Shown here one piece after another: positions 52,159 through 60,652 of a DNA stretch of 64,000 nt. The first letter of the stretch is position 1; every line of letters starts with the position of its first letter. The stretch covers positions 1 through 64,000 of the forward strand of contig JAFRPH010000016.1 of assembly GCA_017429205.1 (NCBI GenBank). Direction: 5' to 3'. The stretch is from Bacteroidales bacterium (lineage in GTDB: Bacteria > Bacteroidota > Bacteroidia > Bacteroidales > UBA932). The notes beneath the pieces are model-generated. The model saw only the letters and a program-made list of their open reading frames with translations, did no database searches and was not told where the DNA came from. The position numbers and the translations under genes were made by a program.

Positions 52159-53193
52159 TTATTCTGTTTTATTGACCTTTATACACGCCAGAAACTCGTC
52201 CACAGTCATCAGTCGCTCCAGGGCGGCGACGAAGCGGTCCAGTCCGTCGTCGTCGAAGGCGCCGTTTTCCGTGTAGTAATCTTCCAGATTTACCCTTTCA
52301 CCGTCCTTGGTGAAGGAATTCATCTGCTGGATGTCGTCCTCTATGCCGTCTCCGTCCAAGCCGTCGTACAGCATAATCCCATCGAAGAGGACCAGGCCGG
52401 GTATAACCTCCTCGGGCAGTTCCTTTACCACGGTGGCCATACAAGAGCTGCCATTGGAAAGGAATATCTTGTCCTTGATGATACTGTAGATAAGCCGCTT
52501 GAAGTAAGCATCATCATGGTGATCCCAGGCTTCGGTTTTGGGCGTCAACCTCTTCAGGGCCCGCTCCATCCGCTCCTGAAGGCAACTTATCTGATACTTC
52601 ATGCTATCAACCAGGAAAGGGAGGTACCTCTCCGGATTGATTTCGACCAGTTTTTCAAGAACATCCTGATAGGAGCCGGGTTCCGCAAGGGGCTCATAGT
52701 AGTAATGCGTGACTTCGCCGCGTGTGTACCAGAAAGTAACTGTCCATTGCAGCGTTCCGCCCGCGCCCTTGATAACGGTTGCGTCACATTGGTAGCGAGG
52801 GAGCAGTTCGTAGAAGAAGGGATTGTAATCATTTTCGTAATCCCATTCTCCCATATCGTAATTCCCGGACCAGAAATGAAAGACCAGGGTCAGTTTCAGG
52901 CCCTTCTGCTGAAGATCGGCCAGCCTGAGGCCATAGTCCTCAAAAAATACGGTGCACTCCTCGTCCATGGGCAAGCCCTCGCGCGGAAGAGGTTTGTCGT
53001 CCTCATTCAGGAAGTCCTGAAGTTGAAAGACGATGTTGTTGTCATTCAACTTCCGGAGGATGGATTCCCCATCCTCGGTATCGGCAATGACAATATCGGC
53101 CCCGACGCCACGGAGCGCGGCATTCAGCATTTTCACCAGCTCAACCTTGGACCCGGAGATGGTGATTACGGTTGTAAAACTATTATTCTCCAT
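52159..53193 (-). CDS. Unknown paralogous family member P2
   Basis: This 344-aa acidic protein has no signal peptide or membrane helix. The N-terminus FTTVITISGSKVELVKMLNAAL and the body (QLQDFLNEDDKPL, VFHFWSGNYDMGEWDYENDY, LLPRYQCDATVIKG, EINPERYLPFLVDSMKYQI) closely match P4. Residues about 240-344 are an extra C-terminal domain (IYSIIKDKIFLSNGSSC, ALERLMTVDEFLACIKV) missing from P4. Function unknown. It is first of a two-gene unit with P1; the likely promoter is at 53302-53309. Confidence 0.72.
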   Translation of the reverse strand: MENNSFTTVITISGSKVELVKMLNAALRGVGADIVIADTEDGESILRKLNDNNIVFQLQDFLNEDDKPLPREGLPMDEECTVFFEDYGLRLADLQQKGLKLTLVFHFWSGNYDMGEWDYENDYNPFFYELLPRYQCDATVIKGAGGTLQWTVTFWYTRGEVTHYYYEPLAEPGSYQDVLEKLVEINPERYLPFLVDSMKYQISCLQERMERALKRLTPKTEAWDHHDDAYFKRLIYSIIKDKIFLSNGSSCMATVVKELPEEVIPGLVLFDGIMLYDGLDGDGIEDDIQQMNSFTKDGERVNLEDYYTENGAFDDDGLDRFVAALERLMTVDEFLACIKVNKTE

Positions 53194-53301
53194 TTGAATT
53201 TCTACCGGGAATGATGATATCGTTACCTGAATAAGTCTGAAGGATTGATACTAAATGAGCACCGATGACTCCGTAAATATACTCAAATCGTTGGTGATGT
53301 A

Positions 53302-53309
53302 CAAATTTA
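53302..53309 (-). promoter_or_regulatory. Possible -7 box of P2-P1 unit
   Basis: On the minus strand this reads TAAATTTG, about 108 bases before the P2 ATG. A -33 box was not seen. Confidence 0.35.
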
Positions 53310-53410
53310 CACGGCAAATCCTGAGGCTCGAGCTCCGTTTGCGGCAATGAGTTCAGGGTTATCGGTGCACAGCTACGCAGGGGCGGGGGAGTCGCCGGCC
53401 TCCGTCATCG

Positions 53411-53563
53411 ATGCCGGGGCAAAACCGGCCTTTTCCGCCCCTTGAATGAGGGAAATGGCCGATGGAGGGGCAAAAGGGGCGGGTTTTGCCCCTTGAATGA
53501 GCGAAAAAGTCAACGAAGGGGCAACCAGGGCGTTTTTTGCCCCTTCATTGAAGTTGATTACGC
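53411..53563. repeat. Three tandem 51-bp units, each with a GGGGC...GCCCC palindrome
   Basis: GGGGC recurs at 53416, 53467 and 53518, an exact 51-bp period. Unit 2 forms a perfect 9-bp stem GGGGCAAAA/TTTTGCCCC; units 1 and 3 form weaker versions. Each palindrome is followed by TTGAATGAG or TTCATTGAAG. A related GGGGGC..GCCCCTTCAATGAAG sits at 53786-53807. Confidence 0.65.
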
Positions 53564-53747
53564 CCGGAATGACGACTGTTGGGATGGATTGTTGAAACAG
53601 TTTGGCATAATCATAGAGATTTCACAGCCAAGCGCATAGTCCCTCCTCAATAACACCCCGCCTAGAGGAGGAACCGAACAAAATGACCGTTTCATCCACA
53701 GACAAGGCCCATTTTGAGGATGACCTACTCCGGACAGATACGCAAGG

Positions 53748-53804
53748 CATTTTCGGAGGCCGCAGGCCGACATGGGGTGTTTGAGGGGGCGCAGCCCCTT
53801 CAAT
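53748..53804 (-). repeat. Dispersed GC-rich intergenic repeat, copy B
   Basis: Reverse-oriented relative of 441-499: the complement holds GTCGGCCTGCGGCCTCCGAAAATG and an adjacent CCCC-rich hairpin. Confidence 0.5.
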
Positions 53805-53818
53805 GAAGACATAAACAC

Positions 53819-53847
53819 AAAAAAGCAGGCCGAAGACCTGCTTTTTT
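53819..53847. terminator. Bidirectional terminator next to tRNA-Phe
   Basis: AAAAAAGCAGG and CCTGCTTTTTT enclose a 7-base loop, giving a stem with A- and T-runs on both sides. It begins 2 bases past the tRNA 3' end on the minus strand. Confidence 0.75.
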
Positions 53848-53848
53848 G

Positions 53849-53921
53849 TGGTGCTGGGAAGAATCGAACTGCCGACACATGGATTTTCAGTCCATTGCTC
53901 TACCATCTGAGCTACAGCACC
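53849..53921 (-). tRNA. tRNA-Phe (GAA)
   Basis: On the minus strand the 73 bases form a cloverleaf: acceptor GGTGCTG with CAGCACC, D-arm GCTCAGATGGTAGAGC, anticodon stem ATGGA/TCCAT with loop CTGAAAA (anticodon GAA), variable GTGTC, and T-arm with TTCGATTC. CCA is not fully encoded. It sits alone in the accessory block. Confidence 0.93.
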
Positions 53922-53935
53922 ATCGTTTGGGATTG

Positions 53936-53966
53936 CAAAGATAGGTATTTTTTCTGAGTTTGCAAA
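53936..53966 (-). promoter_or_regulatory. tRNA-Phe promoter
   Basis: On the minus strand TTTG (53966-53963), 19 bases, then TATCTTTG (53943-53936): an excellent Bacteroidetes promoter ending 14 bases before the tRNA. Confidence 0.75.
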
Positions 53967-53989
53967 TATTTTTTTGATTTGATTCGGAA

Positions 53990-54724
53990 TCAAACGTCGC
54001 CTTTCGCGTCGTTTCCCTTCTCAAGCGCTTTCTTCATGCGTTCAATCTCTTCACGCAAGGTTTCCGCCAATGACTCGAAGTCGGAAATGGCAAGCCTCAT
54101 CTGCTTGTCGCGCGTCATTCCGGTTTCCGCGGAGAGCCTGTCCATCAAGTACCAGTATCGACTCAGGTCGTTGTGCAGGTCGATGACGGTTTGATTGACG
54201 ACGCCCAGGGGGTCCAGTTCGTAGAAGCAGGAGTATTGCACCGGCGTCCCGTCATCAGGCGCATCTGTGTAACGCTCCTCGGTGGTGGTGATCCGGCAGC
54301 CGTACAGGCGGACCATCCGTTCGCACCAGTCCTGCCAGTCCTCCCGCAAGTACCCGTGCTGCTTTTCATCCCTGCAAGATGCGACCCGAAGGGAATACCC
54401 GGAATCCTTCTCCTGAACGTCGATCAGGTCCACGCCATAGTTCGCGCTTCCGTCAGGCTCCGGCTCGTCGATATAAGACAGCACGTATGCCTCGTACGGG
54501 CAGTTCATCCTGTTCTGGACATCCAGGAAATCCGGAAGGGTGAATTCTGCGTGGTAGCCTTCCAGAATCGTATTGGCTTGCTGAATCGTCCGGTTTATGG
54601 CCTCGACCGTGTCATCGTCGCCAACGGTCACACCCTCCGATTTAAGGCCCCGGAACACCCTGGTGAGCATCTGGATGATGGCCTCCCGGGAGCCCTTGAG
54701 ATATGCGGTCGTGCTTATTCTCAT
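53990..54724 (-). CDS. Unknown paralogous family member P3
   Basis: This 244-aa protein is the most divergent of the family. The N-terminus ISTTAYLKGSREAIIQMLTRVF matches the P1/P2/P4 opening, the mid part has RLYGCRITTTEERY at the position of the YxC motif, and the C-terminus (about 195-240) is a charged helix (ETLREEIERMKKALEKG). No signal peptide. The start at 54724 keeps the shared N-terminus and leaves 13 bases after the P4 stop. Function unknown. Confidence 0.7.
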   Translation of the reverse strand: MRISTTAYLKGSREAIIQMLTRVFRGLKSEGVTVGDDDTVEAINRTIQQANTILEGYHAEFTLPDFLDVQNRMNCPYEAYVLSYIDEPEPDGSANYGVDLIDVQEKDSGYSLRVASCRDEKQHGYLREDWQDWCERMVRLYGCRITTTEERYTDAPDDGTPVQYSCFYELDPLGVVNQTVIDLHNDLSRYWYLMDRLSAETGMTRDKQMRLAISDFESLAETLREEIERMKKALEKGNDAKGDV

Positions 54725-54737
54725 GATGTTGGTCGGT

Positions 54738-55424
54738 TCAGAAGGGAATGTCTTCAACTGTCGTTGAGGGCGCTTCATAGGGGGGATTCAGCCGGTCAAG
54801 GGTCCATTCCAGACGTTCTTGAATGCATTCGATCTGATGCTTCATACTGTCGATCAGGAAAGGAAGATACTTTTCCGGGTTGATTTCCGCCAACTTCTCG
54901 AGCATCACCTGATACGTCACGGGCTCGACATAAAACCGTTTGACTTCGCCCTCCTGAAGCCTGAAGATTGCCGCCCATTGGGAGGTCTGGTCCACCCCCT
55001 TGACGATGGACGCTTCGCAGTCGTAAAGGGGAAGGAGCTCACGGAAGAAGCAATCGTAATCCCTTTCGAGATTCCACTCTCCCAGATTTCCGTCTCCGGA
55101 CCAGAAATGAAAAACCACGGTCAGCTCCTGATCTTTCTCCTGAATCTCGGACACGATAAGACCGTAGTCCTCGAAATACTCCGTGTAATCCTCGTCCACG
55201 GGCACGCCCTTGCGGGAAAGGGGAGCGCCGCCCTGGTTCAGAAGGTCCTGAAGCTGGAAGACGATTCCTTCGGCAGTAACTTTCCGGAGGATGGATTCAC
55301 GGTCCTCGGTATCGTCGATGGCAATATCCGCCCCCAGGCTGCGGAGCCCGGCATTGAGCATTTTCACCAGATTGGCCTTGGGCCCCGTGACGGTTATCAC
55401 GGTTGAAAAGTCGGTCTCGTTCAT
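54738..55424 (-). CDS. Unknown paralogous family member P4
   Basis: This 228-aa protein is the closest relative of P2 over its full length (VITVTGPKANLVKMLNAGL, VFHFWSGDGNLGEWNLERDY, LLPLYDCEASIVKG, EINPEKYLPFLIDSMKHQIE) but stops where P2 has its extra domain. The start is ATG at 55424 (or 55427); the longer frame upstream lacks the family pattern. It lies upstream of P3 in the same direction. Function unknown; recent duplication with P2 is likely. Confidence 0.72.
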   Translation of the reverse strand: MNETDFSTVITVTGPKANLVKMLNAGLRSLGADIAIDDTEDRESILRKVTAEGIVFQLQDLLNQGGAPLSRKGVPVDEDYTEYFEDYGLIVSEIQEKDQELTVVFHFWSGDGNLGEWNLERDYDCFFRELLPLYDCEASIVKGVDQTSQWAAIFRLQEGEVKRFYVEPVTYQVMLEKLAEINPEKYLPFLIDSMKHQIECIQERLEWTLDRLNPPYEAPSTTVEDIPF

Positions 55425-55559
55425 CATAACACGAATTGTTATCTTTCGAATAGGCAATAGATCTTGTAGACGAGCAGGGCGGCGGCCGACATTGACAAAA
55501 CTGTTTTTCTCGGTTCCTTCCATTGCTTTTGTCTATATATACCGGGAAAACGGAAAATG

Positions 55560-56747
55560 TTACGCCTGCGGAAGCACCTCCCGGCCATCTTTGTCAATAA
55601 AGCAGACCTGATCCTGCCTTCTGACCCTGGCCAGTCCCTCGTGGAAATCCTCGGCACTATCATACATGCAAGGAATCACCTCATCTCCGTTCCTGTCGAT
55701 ATAGCCCCATTTCTTCTCTTTTCTCACCCGGGCCAGCCCCTCGTGGAAATCCGAGTAACTGTAGTATCGGGCCGGGAACAATTCGTGGCCTTTTTTATCA
55801 ATATAGCCCCACATGCCGCCCCCGATGCCGTTATAAACACATGCGATACCCTCGTGGAAATCAAAGGCTGATTCATATCCCAAGAGAATGACCTCGCGTC
55901 CTTTTATGTCGATAAACCCCCGTTTCCCACCTTTTTCCACCATAGCCAAACCATCGCTGAAACTGTTGACGTCGTCATATTGGCAAGCGACGACTATCCG
56001 TCCCGTTTCGTCGACAAATCCCCACTTGCCTCTCTTTTTTATCGGGAGCAACTCCTTATCCTGCTGCGGAAGGACGTCTGATTCTTCTTCCGGGCTGCCA
56101 CCGGTTTTAAGATACCAGAATTCAAGTGCGTTCATCTCCCGGCCTGTTTTGTCCACCTTGACAGCCATCATGCCTTTGTGCACCGTAGCCCAGCCATGAT
56201 CGAAGTCGTATGCAACGTCATATCTGCATGGAATCACTTCCCGTCCGGTTTTGTCGATAAAGCCCCATTTGCCGCCATCCTTGACGCGGGACAGACCTTC
56301 TTTAAATTCGGATACTTCCTGATATCTGCACGGTACGACTTCTTCTCGATTCTTGTTGATAAAGCCATATTTACCGAAACGGTTCACTATATAAAGCGCC
56401 GGTTCCCCCGACTCATCGGGGACACCCTGTTTCATTCTGTCATAATCTGCATCTTTGATTTCCCGGAAAGTGGAGTCCAGCCAATAGAGACAGAAACCGT
56501 TGGATACCCACGCCCATCCTTTTTTGAAATCAGAGACCGTGTAGTATTTGCATGGAACCACCTCCTTGCCATTCTCGTCTATATAACCCCATTTGCCGTT
56601 TCTCATCACCCTCGCCAGACCTTCCTGGAAATTGGCGGCATCCTCATATTGGCAGGGAATGACTTCTTTGCCTTCCTGGTCTTTGAAGCCGTACTTTTTT
56701 TCTTTGCGATTGTAAAAACGCTTCAGTCCGTTTTTCTCGTTGTTCAT
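55560..56747 (-). CDS. WG-repeat protein
   Basis: This 395-aa protein without signal peptide consists of about nine WG/KWG repeats: units such as GKWGYIDENGKEVVPCKY, GKWGFIDKTGREVIPCRYD and KKWGYIDRNGDEVIPCMYD, each about 35-45 residues. WG repeats form beta-propeller-like or solenoid folds used for binding. The fourth and sixth units are degenerate. It follows the channel gene after 10 bases and is probably co-transcribed with it. Function unknown. Confidence 0.85.
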   Translation of the reverse strand: MNNEKNGLKRFYNRKEKKYGFKDQEGKEVIPCQYEDAANFQEGLARVMRNGKWGYIDENGKEVVPCKYYTVSDFKKGWAWVSNGFCLYWLDSTFREIKDADYDRMKQGVPDESGEPALYIVNRFGKYGFINKNREEVVPCRYQEVSEFKEGLSRVKDGGKWGFIDKTGREVIPCRYDVAYDFDHGWATVHKGMMAVKVDKTGREMNALEFWYLKTGGSPEEESDVLPQQDKELLPIKKRGKWGFVDETGRIVVACQYDDVNSFSDGLAMVEKGGKRGFIDIKGREVILLGYESAFDFHEGIACVYNGIGGGMWGYIDKKGHELFPARYYSYSDFHEGLARVRKEKKWGYIDRNGDEVIPCMYDSAEDFHEGLARVRRQDQVCFIDKDGREVLPQA

Positions 56748-56757
56748 ACGTCAGTCA

Positions 56758-58605
56758 TTATTTGTTCTCGTCTGAATTGCGGTCGGGATAGCCGAAGCCG
56801 GGCTTGCTCAATTCATTGTCGACATCCTCCTTGCGGGGACCGCGGCCGTTGTCGAAAAAGGCGCTGATGAGTTTTGCCATTTCATAATCGATGGCCAGTT
56901 TGGCCGTGTTGAAGTTGACCATTTCAGAGGAGGATCGCAGTACAAAAACATTCGCATTCGGGTTGATCTTCTCGTTGCGAATCCTGTAACCCAGATTCTT
57001 TTGAGACAGAGGGTATCTCGTCGACGAGCCGTTTGTCTCCAATTCAAACGCCTCCTTCATTCTTCGGGTGAATTCATCCTTGAACCGACCATAGGTTTCT
57101 TGGTCGTCCACGGTGGATTTTGAACCGTCTTTCCGTGCATCGGAAAAATGGAAGTCCGTCGGATTGTTGGAATTCTTCATCTGGCTGACCATGATAATCA
57201 CCCATTCCGACTGGGTAGATACCTCTTTCAGGTCTTCCAGGAATTCATCTCGGTTCTTTTTCTTTTTTTCAAGCGTTTCAATGGCTTCCTTGTAATCCGG
57301 ATCGCTTTCTTTGTAGTCATTGCATCTTTTACCATTGAAAAGCGGTTCCTGCGACCAATCCAGGAAAGAATCGGGTTCGCTTTCATCGACTTCGAACTCC
57401 TTGCTCAAATAGTTGAAACCGCCGAAAAGCGCGAGATAATATGTGAACCAGCCGATGCCCACACCCCGGTAACTGGTGGGACATACAATGGTCACTTTGG
57501 ATTGCCGGGGAATATAGCATCCATATTTCCTGTCTCCCACGGGTACGTGTTCCACAATCAGCCGATCTGCAGCCATATCTTCCTGAGTCACTGCCGCGGC
57601 AAGATTCTTCAGTCGGAACTCGGGGAACTCCTTGCAGGTGTCGATGATGTCCTCCATCGTCATCCCCAGCCGCACCTGCAACAGCGCGGTGGCTTTTCGC
57701 TGAGGGACGATGTAAACGGTCTTGAAGCGCTCGTCAACGCTTTCCTCCTGCTTGTCCAGATGCTCCCGGAATGTCTTGGGGCTGAAGCGGCGGAAGGTTT
57801 TCCTGAGGCTCTTCCTGAAGTCGTTGAGTTCGGTGGTGCGCGAATCCTTTTCCACAGCTTCGGCGAATCCTGCGCTCAGAAGGCCGATGGGGACAGCAAA
57901 AATGGCGATGCCCATCACGCCCACCAGGAAGGCGATGATCTGACCGGCCGTCGTTGCCAGGGGAGTGTCGGCGATCTTTCCGGGGTCGCCGATATACTTG
58001 GCGAAAGCCCAGACGATGGACTTCCATCCGTTGCCCACCATTTCCGGATTGGCGTTGTGCTCCACCAGGTACAAGATGAAGGACAGGACGACGGTGACGA
58101 CCGTCAAAAACTCCAGCGACACCAGCAGCTCGCGTTTTTTGCTGCTGAAGGCCTCTCCCAGGAAGCGGAAAGCCTTCATGTAGCGAAACAGGCGGAACAG
58201 ACGCATCACTCGCAGCACCCGGAACGCCCGCAACAGCAGGAGAGAAGGGAAGAGGTAACCCAGCCACAAGGGATAGGTGGCCAGCAAGTCGATGAGTCCA
58301 TAAAACGAGAAACAGTACCGGACACGGCCCCGGAAGCCGCCGTATTTCTCTTTGTCAATCCGGTCGGCCGCCCAGATGCGCAGGGACACCTCGATCGTGA
58401 AGAAAATCTGCACGAAAAGGTCGAAAACCCGGAGCGCCTTCTCCCAAGCGGGAGAAAGGGGGAACGTAGAGAGGAACACCGACACCGTACTCAGGACAAT
58501 CACCAGAATGATGGCGATGTCCACATAATTGTTCCACTTCAGCGGCCGGGTCCGCAGGTCATCGTCGAAGACCAGCGCCAGTTTCTCTTTGAAATCTTCG
58601 GTTTT
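56758..58605 (-). CDS. Voltage-gated-channel-like protein with atypical pore and large cytosolic domain
   Basis: This protein of about 615 aa has a six-helix ion-channel core (about residues 25-260). S4 is clear: LLLLRAFRVLRVMRLFRLF has Arg every third position. The pore region reads WAFAKYIGDPGKIADTPLATTAG where K channels have TVGYGD, so the usual filter is missing. About 350 residues of unrecognised, largely charged sequence follow (TFREHLDKQEESVDERFKTVYIV, VTIVCPTSYRGVGIGWFTYY, EKKKKNRDEFLEDLKEV). The start at 58605 (MKTEDFKEK) is preferred; an ATG at 58677 is possible. Ion type unknown. Confidence 0.78.
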   Translation of the reverse strand, partial: KTEDFKEKLALVFDDDLRTRPLKWNNYVDIAIILVIVLSTVSVFLSTFPLSPAWEKALRVFDLFVQIFFTIEVSLRIWAADRIDKEKYGGFRGRVRYCFSFYGLIDLLATYPLWLGYLFPSLLLLRAFRVLRVMRLFRLFRYMKAFRFLGEAFSSKKRELLVSLEFLTVVTVVLSFILYLVEHNANPEMVGNGWKSIVWAFAKYIGDPGKIADTPLATTAGQIIAFLVGVMGIAIFAVPIGLLSAGFAEAVEKDSRTTELNDFRKSLRKTFRRFSPKTFREHLDKQEESVDERFKTVYIVPQRKATALLQVRLGMTMEDIIDTCKEFPEFRLKNLAAAVTQEDMAADRLIVEHVPVGDRKYGCYIPRQSKVTIVCPTSYRGVGIGWFTYYLALFGGFNYLSKEFEVDESEPDSFLDWSQEPLFNGKRCNDYKESDPDYKEAIETLEKKKKNRDEFLEDLKEVSTQSEWVIIMVSQMKNSNNPTDFHFSDARKDGSKSTVDDQETYGRFKDEFTRRMKEAFELETNGSSTRYPLSQKNLGYRIRNEKINPNANVFVLRSSSEMVNFNTAKLAIDYEMAKLISAFFDNGRGPRKEDVDNELSKPGFGYPDRNSDENK

Positions 58606-58805
58606 CATCACTATCATCAACAAGACATCCTTTGAATCCTGAAAGCCTTTTCCGATGGCATCCGCTATACATTTCAACTAAATCGACCTTCCTTTACAAA
58701 CAACTCCGCCAGAGGATAACTGCCAGCGGAGCCGTCATTGATACAGTCAATACTGAAACTATACCAAGTATGTAAATGGCGGCGAAACAGTATAATACAA
58801 AACGA

Positions 58806-59024
58806 TTAATATAACAACCGACCTACACGATGGGCTGACAGTTCTTCTTGAGCACATTTGTCACACAGTGACACCAATGGGAGCTCCTTAGAATCAGCAA
58901 ACTTGTAACGCACGCTTCCGTTAATACTATAGACACCACTCCATGCTGCGCGAATAAAAGACTTTCCACATTTTGCACAAATATCTTTTTGTGGCGAATT
59001 GTGCTCAGGGTTCGTTGTTAACAT
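58806..59024 (-). CDS. Small zinc-ribbon-like protein, unknown
   Basis: This 72-aa protein has two CxxC pairs (ICAKCGKSF near residue 16 and LCDKCAQEE near 54), which suggests a single zinc site. No other homology is seen. The region is A/T-rich and spaced from its neighbours. Moderate support as a gene: composition and a cysteine pattern that would not survive by chance. Confidence 0.5.
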   Translation of the reverse strand: MLTTNPEHNSPQKDICAKCGKSFIRAAWSGVYSINGSVRYKFADSKELPLVSLCDKCAQEELSAHRVGRLLY

Positions 59025-59096
59025 ATTTTATAAATCAGACTTGGTTATCGTCGCATACACCTGTATGCTTATGGCCCCTAAAGATACAAAAAAAAA

Positions 59097-59216
59097 CTAC
59101 AAAGAATTCAGCAAATCAGCCTTGCACAGGAACAAATCTTCCTTACGGAAGGAGTCGATCTTCTTCTTGTCCTGGTCTGAACTATGTGTATCAGCATACT
59201 TGGTCTTGGTTTCCAT
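59097..59216 (-). CDS. Very short possible gene (39 codons), low support
   Basis: The minus strand reads METKTKYADTHSSDQDKKK and continues to LLNSL before a stop. It is hydrophilic and lies between the LRR gene and the zinc-ribbon gene. Nothing else supports it; it may be a remnant. Confidence 0.2.
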   Translation of the reverse strand: METKTKYADTHSSDQDKKKIDSFRKEDLFLCKADLLNSL

Positions 59217-59249
59217 CGTCAGATGAGTGTATTGATTGTTTCAGTGATA

Positions 59250-60062
59250 TCATTCTTCGACGATGCGCTTGAACTGCTTGAAGAACAGGTTCTTGCCATA
59301 CGCCTTCGTGGCTCCCTCCGGGACGTGGAGGGTGATCTTCCCGAGATCGACACGGGACAGGACCTCGTCCTTCAGGTCGGCAAAATCGTCCGGATTCGCA
59401 GAAACAAGGTACATGTCTTCGAGCGGGCAGTGGGCGAATGCCTTAGGGCCGATGCTTTTGACGCTTGCCGGAATATGGACCGACTTCAAATTCGGACAAT
59501 CGAAGAACGAATAGTTTCCGATGCGGGTCAAACCCTCGGGCAACTCGACTTCCTCGAAGTCTGCAAACTGCCAGAACCGGTTGTCCGGAATCTCGGTGAT
59601 GCCCTTGGAAAAAGAACAAATGCCATCAGAGATTTCGAACAGTTCCTTGATCTTCAGGGTGATACCGCTTTCGCTCGTGCAGGTTTCAAACTTGAAACCG
59701 ATCCTCTCGAGGAATTCCGGGATATGCTCCTTGAGGTCTTCGTAAGTATCCTTGTCGAACTTGAGCTTCTTGCTGGAAGGGTTCTTCATATCCGCATCGA
59801 TCTCGATGGAATGGTCGGCATCGGAAAAGCGGAGCCCGTACCACTTTTCACTGCGTCTCTTCCAGATTACCCAATCCTTGGGGGAAGTCTTGCCCTTGAC
59901 CTTGCGAGTCGTTTTCCGGATGGCAAAATGCCCATAACCGCTGTCATGGCAGGCATTGACGATGACCCCCTTGTACTTTTCTCTGAATCCCGGATTAAAC
60001 CCTTCCTCGAAGTAGGCCGCGTACGGGCTCACCATGCAATCAGTAAATCGAAAATCAGCCAT
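59250..60062 (-). CDS. LRR_5 (BspA-like) protein, unknown function
   Basis: This 270-aa protein has no signal peptide. Residues 1-150 are unrecognised (MADFRFTDCMVSPYAAYFEEG, DWVIWKRRSEKWYGLRFSD). Residues about 150-230 hold two to three leucine-rich repeats (FADFEEVELPEGLTRIGNYSF, CPNLKSVHIPASVKSIGPKAF). The C-terminus is charged. It follows an unknown 140-aa gene after 11 bases, so the two are likely an operon. Confidence 0.72.
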   Translation of the reverse strand: MADFRFTDCMVSPYAAYFEEGFNPGFREKYKGVIVNACHDSGYGHFAIRKTTRKVKGKTSPKDWVIWKRRSEKWYGLRFSDADHSIEIDADMKNPSSKKLKFDKDTYEDLKEHIPEFLERIGFKFETCTSESGITLKIKELFEISDGICSFSKGITEIPDNRFWQFADFEEVELPEGLTRIGNYSFFDCPNLKSVHIPASVKSIGPKAFAHCPLEDMYLVSANPDDFADLKDEVLSRVDLGKITLHVPEGATKAYGKNLFFKQFKRIVEE

Positions 60063-60073
60063 TGTTCTGTCGT

Positions 60074-60496
60074 TTATCGTTTCTCCTGTGCTTCTTTTGT
60101 CACCGCCTCGATTTCTGCGATCATCTTGCGCTTTCCGGCTTCCACCATGATGTCATCGATGACCGCGTCGAAGTTTGTCAGAACCTTTTCAATATCCAGA
60201 TACTTCGACGGAACATCGCTCTCCCTGGGCTCCACACGGACCTTCCGGCAGTATCCGTAGGTATAGCGGTGAACATAGTGTCCGCTTACAGTCCCGTTGC
60301 GTTTCAGATGCTCAAAAAGGACGTGTTTCATCTCTGACTTCACCTTTCGGACAAGGATTCCCCTTGTCGCCTCTGACGATACCCCTTCGGAGAGGGAGGA
60401 GCAGGCGGATCTCACGAAATCTTCCCGCTCCCGATTGAGAAGTTCCAGCGCCTCCGCTGCGTATTCTTCCTGGTCGATTCTTCTGATTTCTGACAT
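60074..60496 (-). CDS. Hypothetical protein, partner of LRR gene
   Basis: This 140-aa hydrophilic, helical protein (RIDQEEYAAEALELLNRERED, DAVIDDIMVEAGKRKMIAE) has no recognised domain or signal peptide. It lies 11 bases upstream of the LRR gene on the same strand. Composition and a good frame support it as real. Confidence 0.55.
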   Translation of the reverse strand: MSEIRRIDQEEYAAEALELLNREREDFVRSACSSLSEGVSSEATRGILVRKVKSEMKHVLFEHLKRNGTVSGHYVHRYTYGYCRKVRVEPRESDVPSKYLDIEKVLTNFDAVIDDIMVEAGKRKMIAEIEAVTKEAQEKR

Positions 60497-60652
60497 GTTT
60501 TTTCGCTTTCCAATCCATTATACCCTCCATTTCCGTGAATGTTACTCATTTTCTGAAAAAAAGATTGAATATGAGGTTCTCGTTGGAAAGTATGGCCCCA
60601 GGCCAGTTGATTGTATGACAACACCTCGAAGCAGATGACCCGATAGGAGTAC

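Larger units (their letters stand above)
53194..53848. other. Gene-free spacer with palindromic arrays
   Basis: No credible gene is seen between P2 and tRNA-Phe. It contains a -7-like box for P2 (53302-53309), the 51-bp palindrome array (53416-53563), a dispersed repeat (53748-53804) and the tRNA terminator. A 65-codon frame over the array is just translated repeat. Confidence 0.6.

Noticed and set aside
53411..53563. CRISPR array
   Set aside because: The repeats are palindromic and periodic, but the segments between them are also similar to each other, only three units exist, and no cas gene is present.
53442..53639. A 65-codon gene over the tandem repeats
   Set aside because: It is translated palindromic repeat (a 17-residue period from the 51-bp unit) with no independent support.
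53849..53921. tRNA-Phe as an integrase attachment site
   Set aside because: No second copy of the tRNA 3' end was seen in the window, and there is no integrase or phage gene.
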